Shown: positions 53,161-62,166 of the stretch, piece by piece
Layout of the letters: each line of letters starts with the position of its first letter
Numbering within the stretch: the stretch's first letter is position 1
NCBI RefSeq assembly: GCF_031628175.1
Contig: NZ_JAVLVT010000001.1
Location: 372,001-436,000, forward strand
Reading direction: 5' to 3'
DNA length: 64,000 nt
Source of the DNA: Lipingzhangella_A rawalii
Lineage (GTDB): Bacteria; Actinomycetota; Actinomycetes; Streptosporangiales; Streptosporangiaceae
The notes under the pieces: generated by a model
Database searches by the model: none
What the model saw: only the letters and a program-made list of their open reading frames with translations
What the model was told of the DNA's origin: nothing
Made by a program: the position numbers and the translations under genes

Positions 53161-53211
53161 CACCCAGCGTGGCCCGGACCGCCCCCAGTACGGCGGCCCG
53201 GGCCACGTCGT

Positions 53212-53871
53212 CTAAACCGGGGCGTCGATGCGTACCCGCTCGGCCAGCAACCGGTCACACTCCCGTGCCAGGTGCGGGTACCGGACCGCGATCGCGGTGT
53301 AGACGCGCCGGCGCACGAGCAGCTCGCCCTCGACGCGGCCCACCCGCCCGGACAGTGCGGCCAACAGTGCGTCGTAGGGCGTGAGAACAGTACGCAGATA
53401 GGCCACCTCCCACTGCCGCAGTTGCTGCGGGTCGATGTCTTCGGGGTGATTGGGGGAGGGGCATCGGCGGATCGGAGTTCCCTTGCGGATCAGTGCCTCG
53501 TTGTGGTGCTCGATCGCCCGCCGCGCCAATTGCTCGCGTTCCAACGCGGGCAGCGTGATGGGGCGGCGACGTATCAGATCCAACGTGGCGGAGCGTTGGC
53601 GCTCCACCGCCGCCCGGGCCGCCTCGGCGCGTCGCGCGGCTTGGCGGGCCCGCGCGGCGAAGATGGGCCCCCGCTCCACCGACTCCACCCGATGGGCCGC
53701 GTAGTAGACCATCGGGGCGGCTCCGGCAACGCGGGGATTCGGCACGGTCTCATCCGGAGGCCCCAGCAGGTCTCGGATCATCGCGGCGGACCAGCCGCGG
53801 CACCGCAGCTGCCGCACGGAGTAGCGCCGGACCGGGGGCAGGAGTGGGGAGGAACCAGCAGGTTCGGACAT
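53212..53871 (-). CDS. Hypothetical protein (219 aa) with an HTH-like start
   Basis: A 219-residue soluble protein. The N-terminal part, YSVRQLRCRGWSAAMIRDLL and then AAPMVYYAAHRVESVER, resembles a MerR-like or nucleoid-type HTH segment that recurs in unnamed actinomycete proteins. The middle is rich in Arg and Ala and probably helical; the end AVRYPHLARECDRLLAERVR is basic. ATG 53871 is preferred over a further open stretch. No catalytic motif is visible and no function is given. Confidence 0.7.
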   Translation of the reverse strand: MSEPAGSSPLLPPVRRYSVRQLRCRGWSAAMIRDLLGPPDETVPNPRVAGAAPMVYYAAHRVESVERGPIFAARARQAARRAEAARAAVERQRSATLDLIRRRPITLPALEREQLARRAIEHHNEALIRKGTPIRRCPSPNHPEDIDPQQLRQWEVAYLRTVLTPYDALLAALSGRVGRVEGELLVRRRVYTAIAVRYPHLARECDRLLAERVRIDAPV

Positions 53872-54146
53872 GACGGAAAGCCCTTCCCTGGGGGTGCCAC
53901 ACTGGGATCGCACAGCCGGAACTGTTCTGTTGTCTGACAAGGGACGCAGTCACCCGAGCTGCATGACCACCAATCGTAGTGTGATGACCTGCTCGCAAAA
54001 AGTGGCAACCGCTGCTTGGGGATAGCCAGAGCGTCCGGGATCATCGTCTGGAGGCCACACCTCGCGTACCAGACAGCCGACGCAGCCGACGCAGCCGGCA
54101 CGGTAGACACGGGGATGCACCAGGTCACGAGTAGCAAGGAGAGCCT

Positions 54147-54767
54147 ATGCCCCAGCCACCCAACCGCTGGACCGAGCTCGTCGGCGAGGGCCACGGACAC
54201 CGTTACGACCAGCGATTCAGTGACCTCGCTGCCTCCGGAGTCGATGTCCACGGGGAAGCCCGATTCTGCGCCGCACGGCTCAGGCCGGGGGCGCGGATCC
54301 TGGATGCCGGATGCGGTACCGGGCGGGTTGCGGTCTGGCTGGCGGAGCAGGGATTCGACTGTGTGGGAGTGGATGTGGACGCATCGATGCTGGACCAGGC
54401 CCGAGCCCGGGCTCCCCAGCTCCCCTGGGTCCACCGGGATCTGGCCGAACTGGACAGTGTTGATCTGGGCGCGGACTTCGATGCGGTGATCGCCGCGGGC
54501 AACGTGATTCCGCTGTTGGCAGGGGGAACGGAGGCACGGGCCGTCGGCCGGCTCGCCGAGCGGCTGCGCCCCGATGGGCTGCTGATCGCCGGTTTCGGCC
54601 TGGATGCCGCGCACCTTCCCCTGTCCGAAGCGCCGGTCCAGCTGGCGGACTACGACAGCTGGTGTCGCGTGGCCGGACTGGAGCTGCGAGAACGGTACGC
54701 CACCTGGGATGGCGACCCCTACACCGAGGGCGGATACGCCGTCAGCGTGCACACGCGCCCACGATGA
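54147..54767 (+). CDS. Class I SAM-dependent methyltransferase
   Basis: A 206-residue Rossmann-fold methyltransferase. The SAM loop is ILDAGCGTGRVAVWLAE, the acidic end of strand 2 is in VGVDVDASMLDQAR, and the later AVIAAGNVIPLL and LLIAGFGLD fit strands 4 and 5. The substrate is unknown. ATG 54147 follows AGGAGAG. The HhH-GPD gene comes 37 bases after its stop on the same strand, so the two may form an operon. Confidence 0.9.
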   Translation: MPQPPNRWTELVGEGHGHRYDQRFSDLAASGVDVHGEARFCAARLRPGARILDAGCGTGRVAVWLAEQGFDCVGVDVDASMLDQARARAPQLPWVHRDLAELDSVDLGADFDAVIAAGNVIPLLAGGTEARAVGRLAERLRPDGLLIAGFGLDAAHLPLSEAPVQLADYDSWCRVAGLELRERYATWDGDPYTEGGYAVSVHTRPR

Positions 54768-54804
54768 CCACCGCATCGGGTATGTGCACTGCAAGAATGG
54801 GAGC

Positions 54805-55380
54805 ATGACACCTGCGCTGCATCTGACCGGCGACGCTGAGGCCGACCAGCTTCTCTCGGAGACCCCATTGGCGCTGCTGATGGGATCCCTGCTGGATCAG
54901 CAGGTCGCCATGGAGACGGCCTTTGCCGGGCCGAAAAAGATCGCCGAGCGACTCGGGCATCTCGACCTGTGGCAGATCGCCGAGATGCCGGAGGAGGACT
55001 TCACCGCGGTGTGCGCCCAGAAGCCGGCGGTGCACCGTTTTCCCGGAGCGATGGCCAAGCGTCTCCAAGCGCTGTGCCGATACCTCGCCGATACCTATGA
55101 CGGCAACGCCGCCGGTATCTGGACCGACGGTTCCCCGGACGGGGCTGAGGTGTTGCGCCGGCTGCGGGCCCTGCCCGGGTTCGGGGAACAGAAGGCGCAG
55201 ATTTTCGTTGCGCTACTGGGGAAACAGCTCGGGGTTCAGCCCGCTGGTTGGCGCGAAGCCGCCGGTCCCTACGGGCAGGAGGACGCCCGGTTGTCCATCG
55301 CTGACGTCGTGGACCGCCAGACTCTTCAGGAGGTGCGCAGCGCCAAACGTCAGGCCAAGCAGAAAACCTCCGGACGCTGA
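54805..55380 (+). CDS. HhH-GPD-type DNA glycosylase-like protein
   Basis: A 191-residue protein of the HhH-GPD base-excision superfamily. N-terminal ALLMGSLLDQQVAMETAFAG forms the first helices, and the helix-hairpin-helix is RALPGFGEQKAQIFVALLGK. The usual catalytic Asp after the hairpin is not clear here: the region reads GVQPAGWREAAGPYGQED. It belongs to the short Fe-S-free group found in actinobacteria whose lesion is unknown. ATG 54805 follows GGGAG. Confidence 0.82.
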   Translation: MTPALHLTGDAEADQLLSETPLALLMGSLLDQQVAMETAFAGPKKIAERLGHLDLWQIAEMPEEDFTAVCAQKPAVHRFPGAMAKRLQALCRYLADTYDGNAAGIWTDGSPDGAEVLRRLRALPGFGEQKAQIFVALLGKQLGVQPAGWREAAGPYGQEDARLSIADVVDRQTLQEVRSAKRQAKQKTSGR

Positions 55381-55395
55381 GGCCACCGGGCCAGG

Positions 55396-55902
55396 TCAGC
55401 TGCCGCGGGACCGCCGGCGGGTAAGAAGCCACCGCAGCAGCCGCACATAGCGGCTCCACCGGGCCGGCCGCTCTGGGGCGGCACCCAGCGCGCGCCCGGC
55501 GCGGTCCAGACTGTCCTCGATCAGGGCATCGTGGAGCGGACGGTACACCAGTGGCCAGGTAAGTCGGGCCAGGCCGGTGGTGCGCATACTCAGCGTGTGC
55601 CGCAGGACCGTGTTCCGGGGATCGTCTGCGTGGGCCTCGACGACGAACGTGTGGTAGCCCCGAAAGCCTCGAGGCTTGTCGAAACGAAACCGCACCGTAC
55701 GCGATGGCTGGTGATCGACCACGCGGTAGCGGATCGGGCCGTGTCCCCCGCGGGCGCCCGGCCCCAACGGTCCGTCCAGGCGCATCGGTGGCCACGTCTC
55801 GTGTGGCCACAGCCGGTCCTCGGTGGTGGCCAGCGTATCGATCAACGCCCCGACCCGGTCGATGCCATCCGGGTACATCCGTCGGTGTTCGTTCGTAACC
55901 AC
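55396..55902 (-). CDS. SRPBCC family protein
   Basis: A 168-residue protein with a START-like/SRPBCC fold: DTLATTEDRLWPHETWPPM at the N-terminal helix, IRYRVVDHQPSRTVRFRF and GYHTFVVEAHADDPRNTVL in the beta sheet, and a long C-terminal helix RPLHDALIEDSLDRAGRAL. Such proteins hold lipids or other hydrophobic ligands. GTG 55902 follows GGAGAAGGA; the frame is open further but without family pattern. It is convergent with the HhH-GPD gene. Confidence 0.8.
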   Translation of the reverse strand: MVTNEHRRMYPDGIDRVGALIDTLATTEDRLWPHETWPPMRLDGPLGPGARGGHGPIRYRVVDHQPSRTVRFRFDKPRGFRGYHTFVVEAHADDPRNTVLRHTLSMRTTGLARLTWPLVYRPLHDALIEDSLDRAGRALGAAPERPARWSRYVRLLRWLLTRRRSRGS

Positions 55903-56335
55903 GCCTGATCCTTCTCCTTCCGTTGACCCCCTTCCGCATCGCCGTGATCTGACTCCCCCAGGGCGGTCGCGGTTCCCGCCAACGAATCCTGGCGAGTTTC
56001 GCGCACAGCGAACAATGCGGTTCGTGCTCGGTGATCCTAGCCACACTCCAGCCCGCTGGAAGGTGGCGCGGTGCTGGGGCGTCGCGGTGACGTGGGGTAG
56101 TGGTTCTGTTTCCTGGGGAACCCTTCAAACCAACGGGACGGGTTGGGGTTACTGCGGGGACAGATTCTGCTCACTGCGCATTGATCGACTTCTCCCGCCC
56201 CACTATGGTCTAGACCACATCGGGGATTGAGGTGAGCCCGCATACCCCCGCGGTTCGCGGACTTGCCTGGCGAACGTCACCCCGCTGGGGACCACAGAGC
56301 CCCCGCGTTCGGATCCCCACAGAAAGGATGGATCA

Positions 56336-56854
56336 ATGAGCCTGCGCCGCAGGATGTGCACCGTGGCCGCCGGTGCTGCCGCTGCCCCCTTCGTTTTGGT
56401 GATGCTGCCCGCCGGTGTGGCCAATGCCCACGGTTACGTTTCCGACCCGCCCAGCCGACAGGCCCAGTGCGCGGACGGGACGGTGGAGTGTGGCCCGATC
56501 CAGTGGGAGCCCCAGAGCGTGGAGGGTCCCAAGGGGCTGGACATGTGCAGCGGTGGTAATGCCCGGTTCGCCGAACTGGACAACGATCACCACGGATGGG
56601 AGGTCACCGACGTCGCCAGCACCGTCGAGTTCAGCTGGACCAAGACCGCCGCACACTCCACCCGGGACTGGCAGTACTTCATCGACGGGGATCTAGTTGC
56701 CGAGTTCGACGGCGGCAACGAACAGCCCCCCTTCAGCGTGGACCACACCGTCGACCTGAGTGATTACTCCGGCGAACACACGGTGCTCGCAGTGTGGAAC
56801 ATCGCCGACACCGCCAACGCCTTCTACGCCTGCACCGACGTCAACATCACCTGA
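56336..56854 (+). CDS. Secreted AA10 lytic polysaccharide monooxygenase (chitin-type)
   Basis: A 172-residue secreted copper enzyme. After a signal peptide (about 1-31, ending GVANA) the mature chain begins with HGYVSDPPSR, whose His is half of the copper histidine brace. The second His is in TKTAAHSTRDWQYF and the axial Phe in IADTANAFYACTD. The stretch CGPIQWEPQSVEGPKG is shared with chitin-active AA10 proteins. It cleaves crystalline chitin by oxidation. It is a single domain with no carbohydrate-binding module and four Cys. ATG 56336 follows AAAGGATGG. No chitinase is adjacent. Confidence 0.92.
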   Translation: MSLRRRMCTVAAGAAAAPFVLVMLPAGVANAHGYVSDPPSRQAQCADGTVECGPIQWEPQSVEGPKGLDMCSGGNARFAELDNDHHGWEVTDVASTVEFSWTKTAAHSTRDWQYFIDGDLVAEFDGGNEQPPFSVDHTVDLSDYSGEHTVLAVWNIADTANAFYACTDVNIT

Positions 56855-56864
56855 TCACCCGCAC

Positions 56865-56882
56865 GGGGCGCCGCACCGCCCC
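56865..56882. terminator. Short hairpin after the AA10 gene
   Basis: GGGGCG (56865-56870) and CGCCCC (56877-56882) pair perfectly around CCGCAC, ten bases after the stop. A direct repeat CCCGGTTGAG follows at 56907 and 56924, before the end of the convergent kinase gene. Confidence 0.45.
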
Positions 56883-56996
56883 GCTGGCACGGTTCCGGAT
56901 CAGCCTCCCGGTTGAGCCCCGCTCCCGGTTGAGACCACCTCGTCTGCGGCTCCCTGGGTTTTCCCGCAGCCAGCCCGAGCCCCACGGTGCGTGCTG

Positions 56997-57635
56997 TCAC
57001 GCAAATTCTTTGTCGTGCACGATCCGGTCACACCGTTGACGGGACTCTTTGACCAGATCACCGTTGGGTCGGTCGCTGCGCCGCACCCAGTCCCATGCTG
57101 CCTCCGGCGAGAGCCCACCCTGCTGTTGTCGGACGTGCAGGCGCTGCTCGCGCACCGTGTCACTGGATTCCACATACCACAGTTCGGTCGCCAGTGTGCG
57201 AACCTCGGCCCATGGTTGCTGGGGGCAGGCCAGGTAGTTGCCCTCGGTGACGACGAGACGCGTTTCGGGATCGACGACGTGGCGCGCGGCGACCGGTTCG
57301 TTTAGTTCGCGGTCGTAGTCGGGGACGTAGATGGCGTCGCCAGGCTCCTGGAGGATCCGTCGCAGCAGGGCAAGGTATCCGTAGGCGTCGAAGGTGTCTG
57401 GTGCGCCTTTGCGGTTGCGCCGGCCCAGCCACTCCAGGATCGCGTTGGACAGGTGGAACCCGTCCAACGGTACATAGCCCACCACGTTCGCGCCGAGACG
57501 CCGGCGCAGGTGCTGCACCAGGGTTGTCGCCAGCACGGATTTGCCCGCCGCGGGCGGCCCGGCCAACCCGAGAAGCACGCGTTCACCGTCGGCGGGGATG
57601 AGGGCATGGGCATTGTCGACCAGCTCAGTGACCAC
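56997..57635 (-). CDS. Uridine kinase/pantothenate kinase-like P-loop kinase
   Basis: A 212-residue P-loop kinase. The Walker A is GLAGPPAAGKSVLATTL, the substrate strand is GYVPLDGFHLSNAILEW, and DTFDAYGYLALLRRI and VVTEGNYLACPQQPW are typical of the group that includes uridine kinase, CoaA and fructose-transporter-linked kinases. The phosphate acceptor is not visible; a sugar or nucleoside is likely. GTG 57635 starts the frame. The upstream EcsC-like gene ends 51 bases before it on the same strand. Confidence 0.87.
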   Translation of the reverse strand: MVTELVDNAHALIPADGERVLLGLAGPPAAGKSVLATTLVQHLRRRLGANVVGYVPLDGFHLSNAILEWLGRRNRKGAPDTFDAYGYLALLRRILQEPGDAIYVPDYDRELNEPVAARHVVDPETRLVVTEGNYLACPQQPWAEVRTLATELWYVESSDTVREQRLHVRQQQGGLSPEAAWDWVRRSDRPNGDLVKESRQRCDRIVHDKEFA

Positions 57636-57686
57636 GGGTTCAGCCTAGCTCTGCCACTGCTACACATGGTGCACGTATTGGGAGTA

Positions 57687-58511
57687 TCAGCCACACGGCA
57701 GGCGTGTCCCGCCGATGTCCACTCCCGTGGTGCTGTCCTGGAGACCGCGCAGGTCCGTACAGACCACTTCGGCCAGCTTCCTGGTACTGGCCCGGTTGAT
57801 CGCCCCGCCGGCAACCGCACCCGTCAGGTAGGGGCCGAATGTGCTCAGATGGCGTCCCAGGAGCTTCATGAGCCGGTTACGCAGCGCCGTACGTGCCGCC
57901 ACACTTACCGTGGCGCCGAACGGATCCTCATCGAGGTGGTCCAGTCCACGTCGATGCACCCAGGACGCCACATAGGCGGATGTGCGCTGGAGCGTTCCAC
58001 CGCGGGCCGGGAAGCCGTAGTTCTCGTGCAGCTCGGCCAGCAGCTTGACCTCAACGGTGGCCACAGCCAGCGTTTCTGCGGTGAGGAGTGCCGGGCTGGT
58101 CAGCAGTAGCGGGGGAGCGGTCGTTTTCACAGCGGCGGCTGCACCCCCCGCGGCGCCGACCGTGGTGGTGGTGGCCGAGGCTGTGCGGATCAGCGCCTGG
58201 GCCCGTTCCTCGATGTTCAGGTCCGGATAGTGGAGGCTCAGGGTGTGTGCATCGCGGATGGGCAGACGCGGGACTACATCCTCGGTGAACACGTCGGCCA
58301 GCCAGCGTCCCCCGGCCACACTCGTGACCCCGGCGGCTCGTGCGCGCGCTGCCAGTCCGACCGCAAGACGCCCCAGCGCGCGCCGTTGTGTTTTCCGGTT
58401 TTGCTCGTCGGAGGCAGCGACCGCCACCACCAACTCGCCAGTACTGGCGCCCCGAAGTGTTTTCTCGTCGCCAGGCCGGAGCGACTCACCGGAACGGGCC
58501 TCCGCATTCAC
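57687..58511 (-). CDS. EcsC-like protein
   Basis: A 274-residue protein with a pattern like the EcsC family: a polar N-terminal part, AHTLSLHYPDLNIEERAQAL, then a small-residue-rich hydrophobic stretch with VGAAGGAAAAVKT and LLTSPALLTAETLAVATVEV, then LAELHENYGFP and a late LTGAVAGGAINRASTRKLAE. The hydrophobic middle could sit on the membrane. The biological role is unknown. GTG 58511 follows AAAGGAGG. It precedes the kinase gene and may share a transcript with it. Confidence 0.65.
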   Translation of the reverse strand: MNAEARSGESLRPGDEKTLRGASTGELVVAVAASDEQNRKTQRRALGRLAVGLAARARAAGVTSVAGGRWLADVFTEDVVPRLPIRDAHTLSLHYPDLNIEERAQALIRTASATTTTVGAAGGAAAAVKTTAPPLLLTSPALLTAETLAVATVEVKLLAELHENYGFPARGGTLQRTSAYVASWVHRRGLDHLDEDPFGATVSVAARTALRNRLMKLLGRHLSTFGPYLTGAVAGGAINRASTRKLAEVVCTDLRGLQDSTTGVDIGGTRLPCG

Positions 58512-59073
58512 CTTGCGGCCTCCTTTCCACCCACCCCGTTGCCAGATTACGCGGCAGCGTTGCGGCGGGAGGAAACTCCGTGCCCGGCTCCCCGCACCGG
58601 TCCCACACACCCACCTCACTGGATCCGCTCTGGCGTGCCTGTTCGGAGCCTCGCGGCCTCGGGGTTCCCCCAGATGGTGGGCTGGAAGCGTGCGTTGAGA
58701 CGGTCAGGCACCAGCGGCACGGCAGGATCCAGGCGGAATGTCCCCACGTCGGAGTACGGTTCCTCCGGACCCTGGCGACCGGAGGAGGAAGGTGGTGTGT
58801 GGCCCACGAGCACGGCCACCTGAAGATTGACTTCGATTAAGGTTGAATTTCTAGCCTTGGTATCGCTTCCGGTGGGTGACGGGTGGTCATCGCTCACCCA
58901 CGCCAGCCGGGTTCGCGGAGGATTCGCGGGGGAGTAGTCACAACCCGCAGGACACATCCGAGATTGGTTGCTCGACGCTCCGGACAGCGACAACGCCAAT
59001 GAGTTTCCCGTTCCGACCTGGTCGGTACCAGCACCACTAGGATTCGTACACACGATCGACAGAGGACGTAACT
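58512..59073. other. Intergenic region with one weak reading frame
   Basis: This 560-base stretch separates the EcsC-like gene from the exporter genes. On the minus strand 58616-58807 is a 63-codon frame from GTG with high G/C third positions (FRLDPAVPLVPDRLNARFQP near its middle), but it has no clear ribosome site and no family match; it may be a gene ruin. The right part (58820-58860) is AT-rich and contains TTGACT at 58827, and TAGGAT at 59038 is a possible -10 box for the exporter. Confidence 0.35.
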
Positions 59074-60063
59074 ATGACGCTACGCGACCAGGACGCGGCC
59101 ATCCAGGCCGAAGGTCTGGTGAAGGTTTTCGGGAGGACCCGCGCGGTGGACGGGCTAAACCTGACCGTGCCCCCTGGACAGGTCTATGGGGTGCTGGGCC
59201 CTAACGGCGCCGGCAAGACCACCGCGGTGAAGATGCTGGCCACCCTCCTTCAGATGGATGGTGGCCAGGCCAGGGTGATGGGCCTCGACGTGCGCAGCCA
59301 AGCCGACGCAGTGCGCGACAAGGTGAGCCTGACCGGGCAGTTCGCCTCCGTCGACGAGGACCTGACCGGCCTGGAAAACCTGATCCTGATCGGCCGGCTC
59401 GTCGGCTACCCCAAGCCGGCCGCCCGTCGACGGGCAGACCTGCTGCTGGAGGCCTTCGGCCTCGAGGACGCGGCCGATCGGCAGGCCAAGAACTACTCCG
59501 GCGGCATGCGGCGCCGCCTGGACATCGCCGCCAGCATCGTGCGTCCCCCAGAACTGATGTTCCTCGACGAGCCCACCACCGGACTGGACCCCCGCAGCCG
59601 CAACCAGGTGTGGGACATCATCCGGGTCATCGTTGCGCAGGGAACGACGGTACTGCTCACCACCCAGTACCTGGATGAGGCCGACCAGCTGGCTTCCCGC
59701 ATCGCCGTCATCGACCACGGGCGGGTCATTGCCGAGGGCACCCCCGGTGAACTCAAATCCTCAGTGGGTGCGGGATCGGTGCGGCTACGCCTGCGTGATC
59801 CCGCACAGCGTGACCATGCCCGTGGCGTCCTGGCCGACGCTATGACGGCCGAGATCACTGCGGAATCCGATCCGCTCGCGCTCACGGCCCGCCTGACTGG
59901 CACCACCGACGGCGCCGAGCGCGCCGCGCGAGCCCTGACGGCACTGTCCCAGAACGGGATCGTTGTTGACGATTTCGCCCTGGGACAGCCCAGTCTCGAC
60001 GAGGTCTTCCTCGCCCTGACCAACCACCCCGCCCACGAGGAGAGCGAGAAGGAGGCCGCCTGA
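59074..60063 (+). CDS. DrrA-like ABC exporter ATPase
   Basis: A 329-residue ATPase of the DrrA (daunorubicin resistance) type. Walker A is GPNGAGKTTAVKML, the Q-loop LTGQFASVDEDLTG, the signature NYSGGMRRRLDIAAS and Walker B ELMFLDEPTTGLDP. The C-terminal extension of about 90 residues ends in FALGQPSLDEVFLALT, typical of DrrA. It drives export of drugs or lipids with the membrane partner encoded next; the ATG of that gene overlaps the stop here. No biosynthesis cluster is adjacent, so it is probably a general resistance pump. Confidence 0.92.
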   Translation: MTLRDQDAAIQAEGLVKVFGRTRAVDGLNLTVPPGQVYGVLGPNGAGKTTAVKMLATLLQMDGGQARVMGLDVRSQADAVRDKVSLTGQFASVDEDLTGLENLILIGRLVGYPKPAARRRADLLLEAFGLEDAADRQAKNYSGGMRRRLDIAASIVRPPELMFLDEPTTGLDPRSRNQVWDIIRVIVAQGTTVLLTTQYLDEADQLASRIAVIDHGRVIAEGTPGELKSSVGAGSVRLRLRDPAQRDHARGVLADAMTAEITAESDPLALTARLTGTTDGAERAARALTALSQNGIVVDDFALGQPSLDEVFLALTNHPAHEESEKEAA

Positions 60064-60911
60064 TGGCCGTGTCCACCACCAACTCCCCGGCCGCGACACC
60101 CAGCGCGACATCCCGGGACCTGCACACCGTGCTGGTTCCGCCCGAATGGCCCGATCGGCCTAGCCCCCTGGCCGCCACCGCGGCCTTCGGATGGCGGGCG
60201 ATGCTCAAGATCAAACACGTGCCCGAGCAGCTGTTCGATGTCACCGCATTTCCGATCATGATGACGCTGATGTTCACCTACCTCTTCGGAGGTGCGATCG
60301 CCGGCGGCACCGGGGACTACATCCAGTTCCTCCTCCCCGGAATCATGGTGATGAGCGTCATCATGACCACCATGTACACCGGATCCTCGGTGAAGAACGA
60401 CATCGACAAGGGCGTCTTCGACCGGTTCCGTACCCTGCCCATCTGGCGGCCCTCGCCGATGGTGGGCTACCTCCTGGGTGATCTGTTCCGCTACACCGCA
60501 GCCTCCGTGATCATCGTGGCCGTGGGGTTGATCTTGGGGTTCCGCCCCGATGGCGGCATCGTCGGTGTCGTCGCCGGAATACTGATGCTTCTTGCCGCGG
60601 CCTTCTCGATCTCCTGGATCTGGACCTCGGTGGGGCTGATCGCACGAACTGAGAAGTCGGTCATGGGCATCAGCATGATGATCCTGTTCCCACTGACCTT
60701 CCTGAGCAACGTGTTCGTGGATCCACGCACCATGCCCAGCTGGCTCCAGAACTTCGTGGACATGAACCCGATCACCCATCTCGTTACCGCGATCCGCTCG
60801 GTCATGGCGGGAGCACCCGACTACGGCGCGATCACCTGGGTTGCCGTGTTCTGCACCGCCGCGATCGTCGTCTTCGGCTCGACCACGATGTGGCTGTACA
60901 ACCGCAAGTGA
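60063..60911 (+). CDS. DrrB-like ABC exporter membrane subunit (ABC-2 type)
   Basis: A 282-residue ABC-2 type permease with six membrane segments. It starts with a polar tail (about 50 residues), then KIKHVPEQLFDVTAFPIMM, FTYLFGGAIAGGTGDYIQFL and the coupling-helix region NDIDKGVFDRFRTLPIWRPS, and ends SNVFVDPRTMPSWLQNFVDM followed by NPITHLVTAIR. All fit the DrrB family. It pairs with the ATPase encoded just upstream; the two genes overlap by one base (TGATG). Confidence 0.92.
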   Translation: MAVSTTNSPAATPSATSRDLHTVLVPPEWPDRPSPLAATAAFGWRAMLKIKHVPEQLFDVTAFPIMMTLMFTYLFGGAIAGGTGDYIQFLLPGIMVMSVIMTTMYTGSSVKNDIDKGVFDRFRTLPIWRPSPMVGYLLGDLFRYTAASVIIVAVGLILGFRPDGGIVGVVAGILMLLAAAFSISWIWTSVGLIARTEKSVMGISMMILFPLTFLSNVFVDPRTMPSWLQNFVDMNPITHLVTAIRSVMAGAPDYGAITWVAVFCTAAIVVFGSTTMWLYNRK

Positions 60912-61104
60912 GCGTCCACGAAACACAACGACGACAACGGTGTTGGGACCTGTGTAGATCTCTCGGACCACTCATTGACGTGATCCCGGAGAATTTGAGC
61001 CGGTCACGGGGGTGCGAAGCGGGTGTTCGGTCGACCCGGGAGGAGTGTCCGTTCCCCTGACATAGGCGTGGAGCCCCGGGGAGGAGGCGAGGTGTCAAGC
61101 TCCG

Positions 61105-61898
61105 CTGGTCTACCGTGACCGGCTGCATGTGGGCACCGATCGTGCCATCCTCGACGTGCCCCGGGAAGCGGTTCGGTCCCGCTCCCGTCTCCTGGCCGCC
61201 GAGCGGCGACGCCACCAGCCCCGCCGTGCTCGCCCGCAACGCCGGGATCGGGCGCTGCCCCGCCGACCGCTACGTCGACGAGGGCACCGAGATCCTCGCC
61301 GACCAGGCCCCCGACCGGCACCAGGCCCGGGAGACCACCCGCGAGCACGGCACCGCCCCCTCATCCTGGACGGCATCGTCCTCCCCACCGACCGCTGCGC
61401 GGACACGACCCTGAGCGAGAACGGTGAGCAAATCGACCGGGGGCACCTCCCGCGTGCCGGGGCGGGTACTCCGGAAAGGCGCACACCCACGGCGCCAACC
61501 TCCACGGACTGATGGACCCCGCAGACTTTCCGCCGTTCCTCAGCGACGCCGAGCCCGGCTCCACCCACGACCTCACCGCGGCCCGCACCCACGTCCTGGG
61601 CGCGCTCTACGCCGCCGTCCGGGACCTGCCCACCCTCGCCGACCTGGGCCACCACCGGGCCGACATCGGCATCCTCATCCCGACCCCCCACCCGGCGAGC
61701 GACCGCCCCCTCGACCCCGACACCCGCACCGCCAACCGGCTACACCGCGGCCTGCGCTGCCTGGGCGAACGCGGCGTCGCCCTACTCACCCAACGCTGGC
61801 GCCTGCTCCAACACGTCCACGCCAGCCCCAGCACAATCGGCACCATCGCCAAAGCCGCCCTCGTCCGCACCCACGTCGAACACCAGCGGCTCACATAG
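61105..61898 (+). pseudogene. IS5-family (DDE_Tnp_4) transposase, degraded
   Basis: Transposase pieces follow in order in three frames. VYRDRLHVGTDRAILDVPRE is in the first frame, and RYVDEGTEILADQAPDRHQA is in a second frame after a deletion. ILDGIVLPTDRCADTTLSEN is again in the first frame, and YSGKAHTHGANLHGLMD, LSDAEPGSTHDLTAARTHVL, RDLPTLADLG, TRTANRLHRGLRCLGERG and LTQRWRLLQHV are in the third, ending in TAG at 61898. These match actinobacterial IS5-type DDE transposases. The element cannot be active. No inverted repeat ends were recognised. Confidence 0.75.
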
Positions 61899-62081
61899 AA
61901 AACACTGGGATCACCTCATTGGGTCCTGGACTCCGCGCCTCTGCAAGGGAACAAGATCCCGACTCGGAAGTTCACCAGAAGGAAAAAACATATAAAGAAA
62001 AACAGGACGCAGCGAACTCCTGCAACACAAGAGAATCCAGTCCCATTGGTTTCGGATTGAAAATTTCTCCGCGAAGAGGTG

Positions 62082-62110
62082 TTGACCACGGAAATCCTCC
62101 ACTCTAGACT
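62082..62110 (+). promoter_or_regulatory. Sigma-70-type promoter for the ferredoxin/radical SAM unit
   Basis: TTGACC (62082-62087) and TAGACT (62105-62110) stand 17 bases apart, a near-consensus pair, about 57 bases before the ferredoxin start. The upstream 200 bases are notably lower in G+C than the rest of the window, including a stretch of A-rich DNA near 61980-62010. Confidence 0.6.
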
Positions 62111-62166
62111 GGCCTTCTTGCGATCGCCCGGCGTGAGGTAAATGATCTTCTTCTCGGAAGTGGGGA

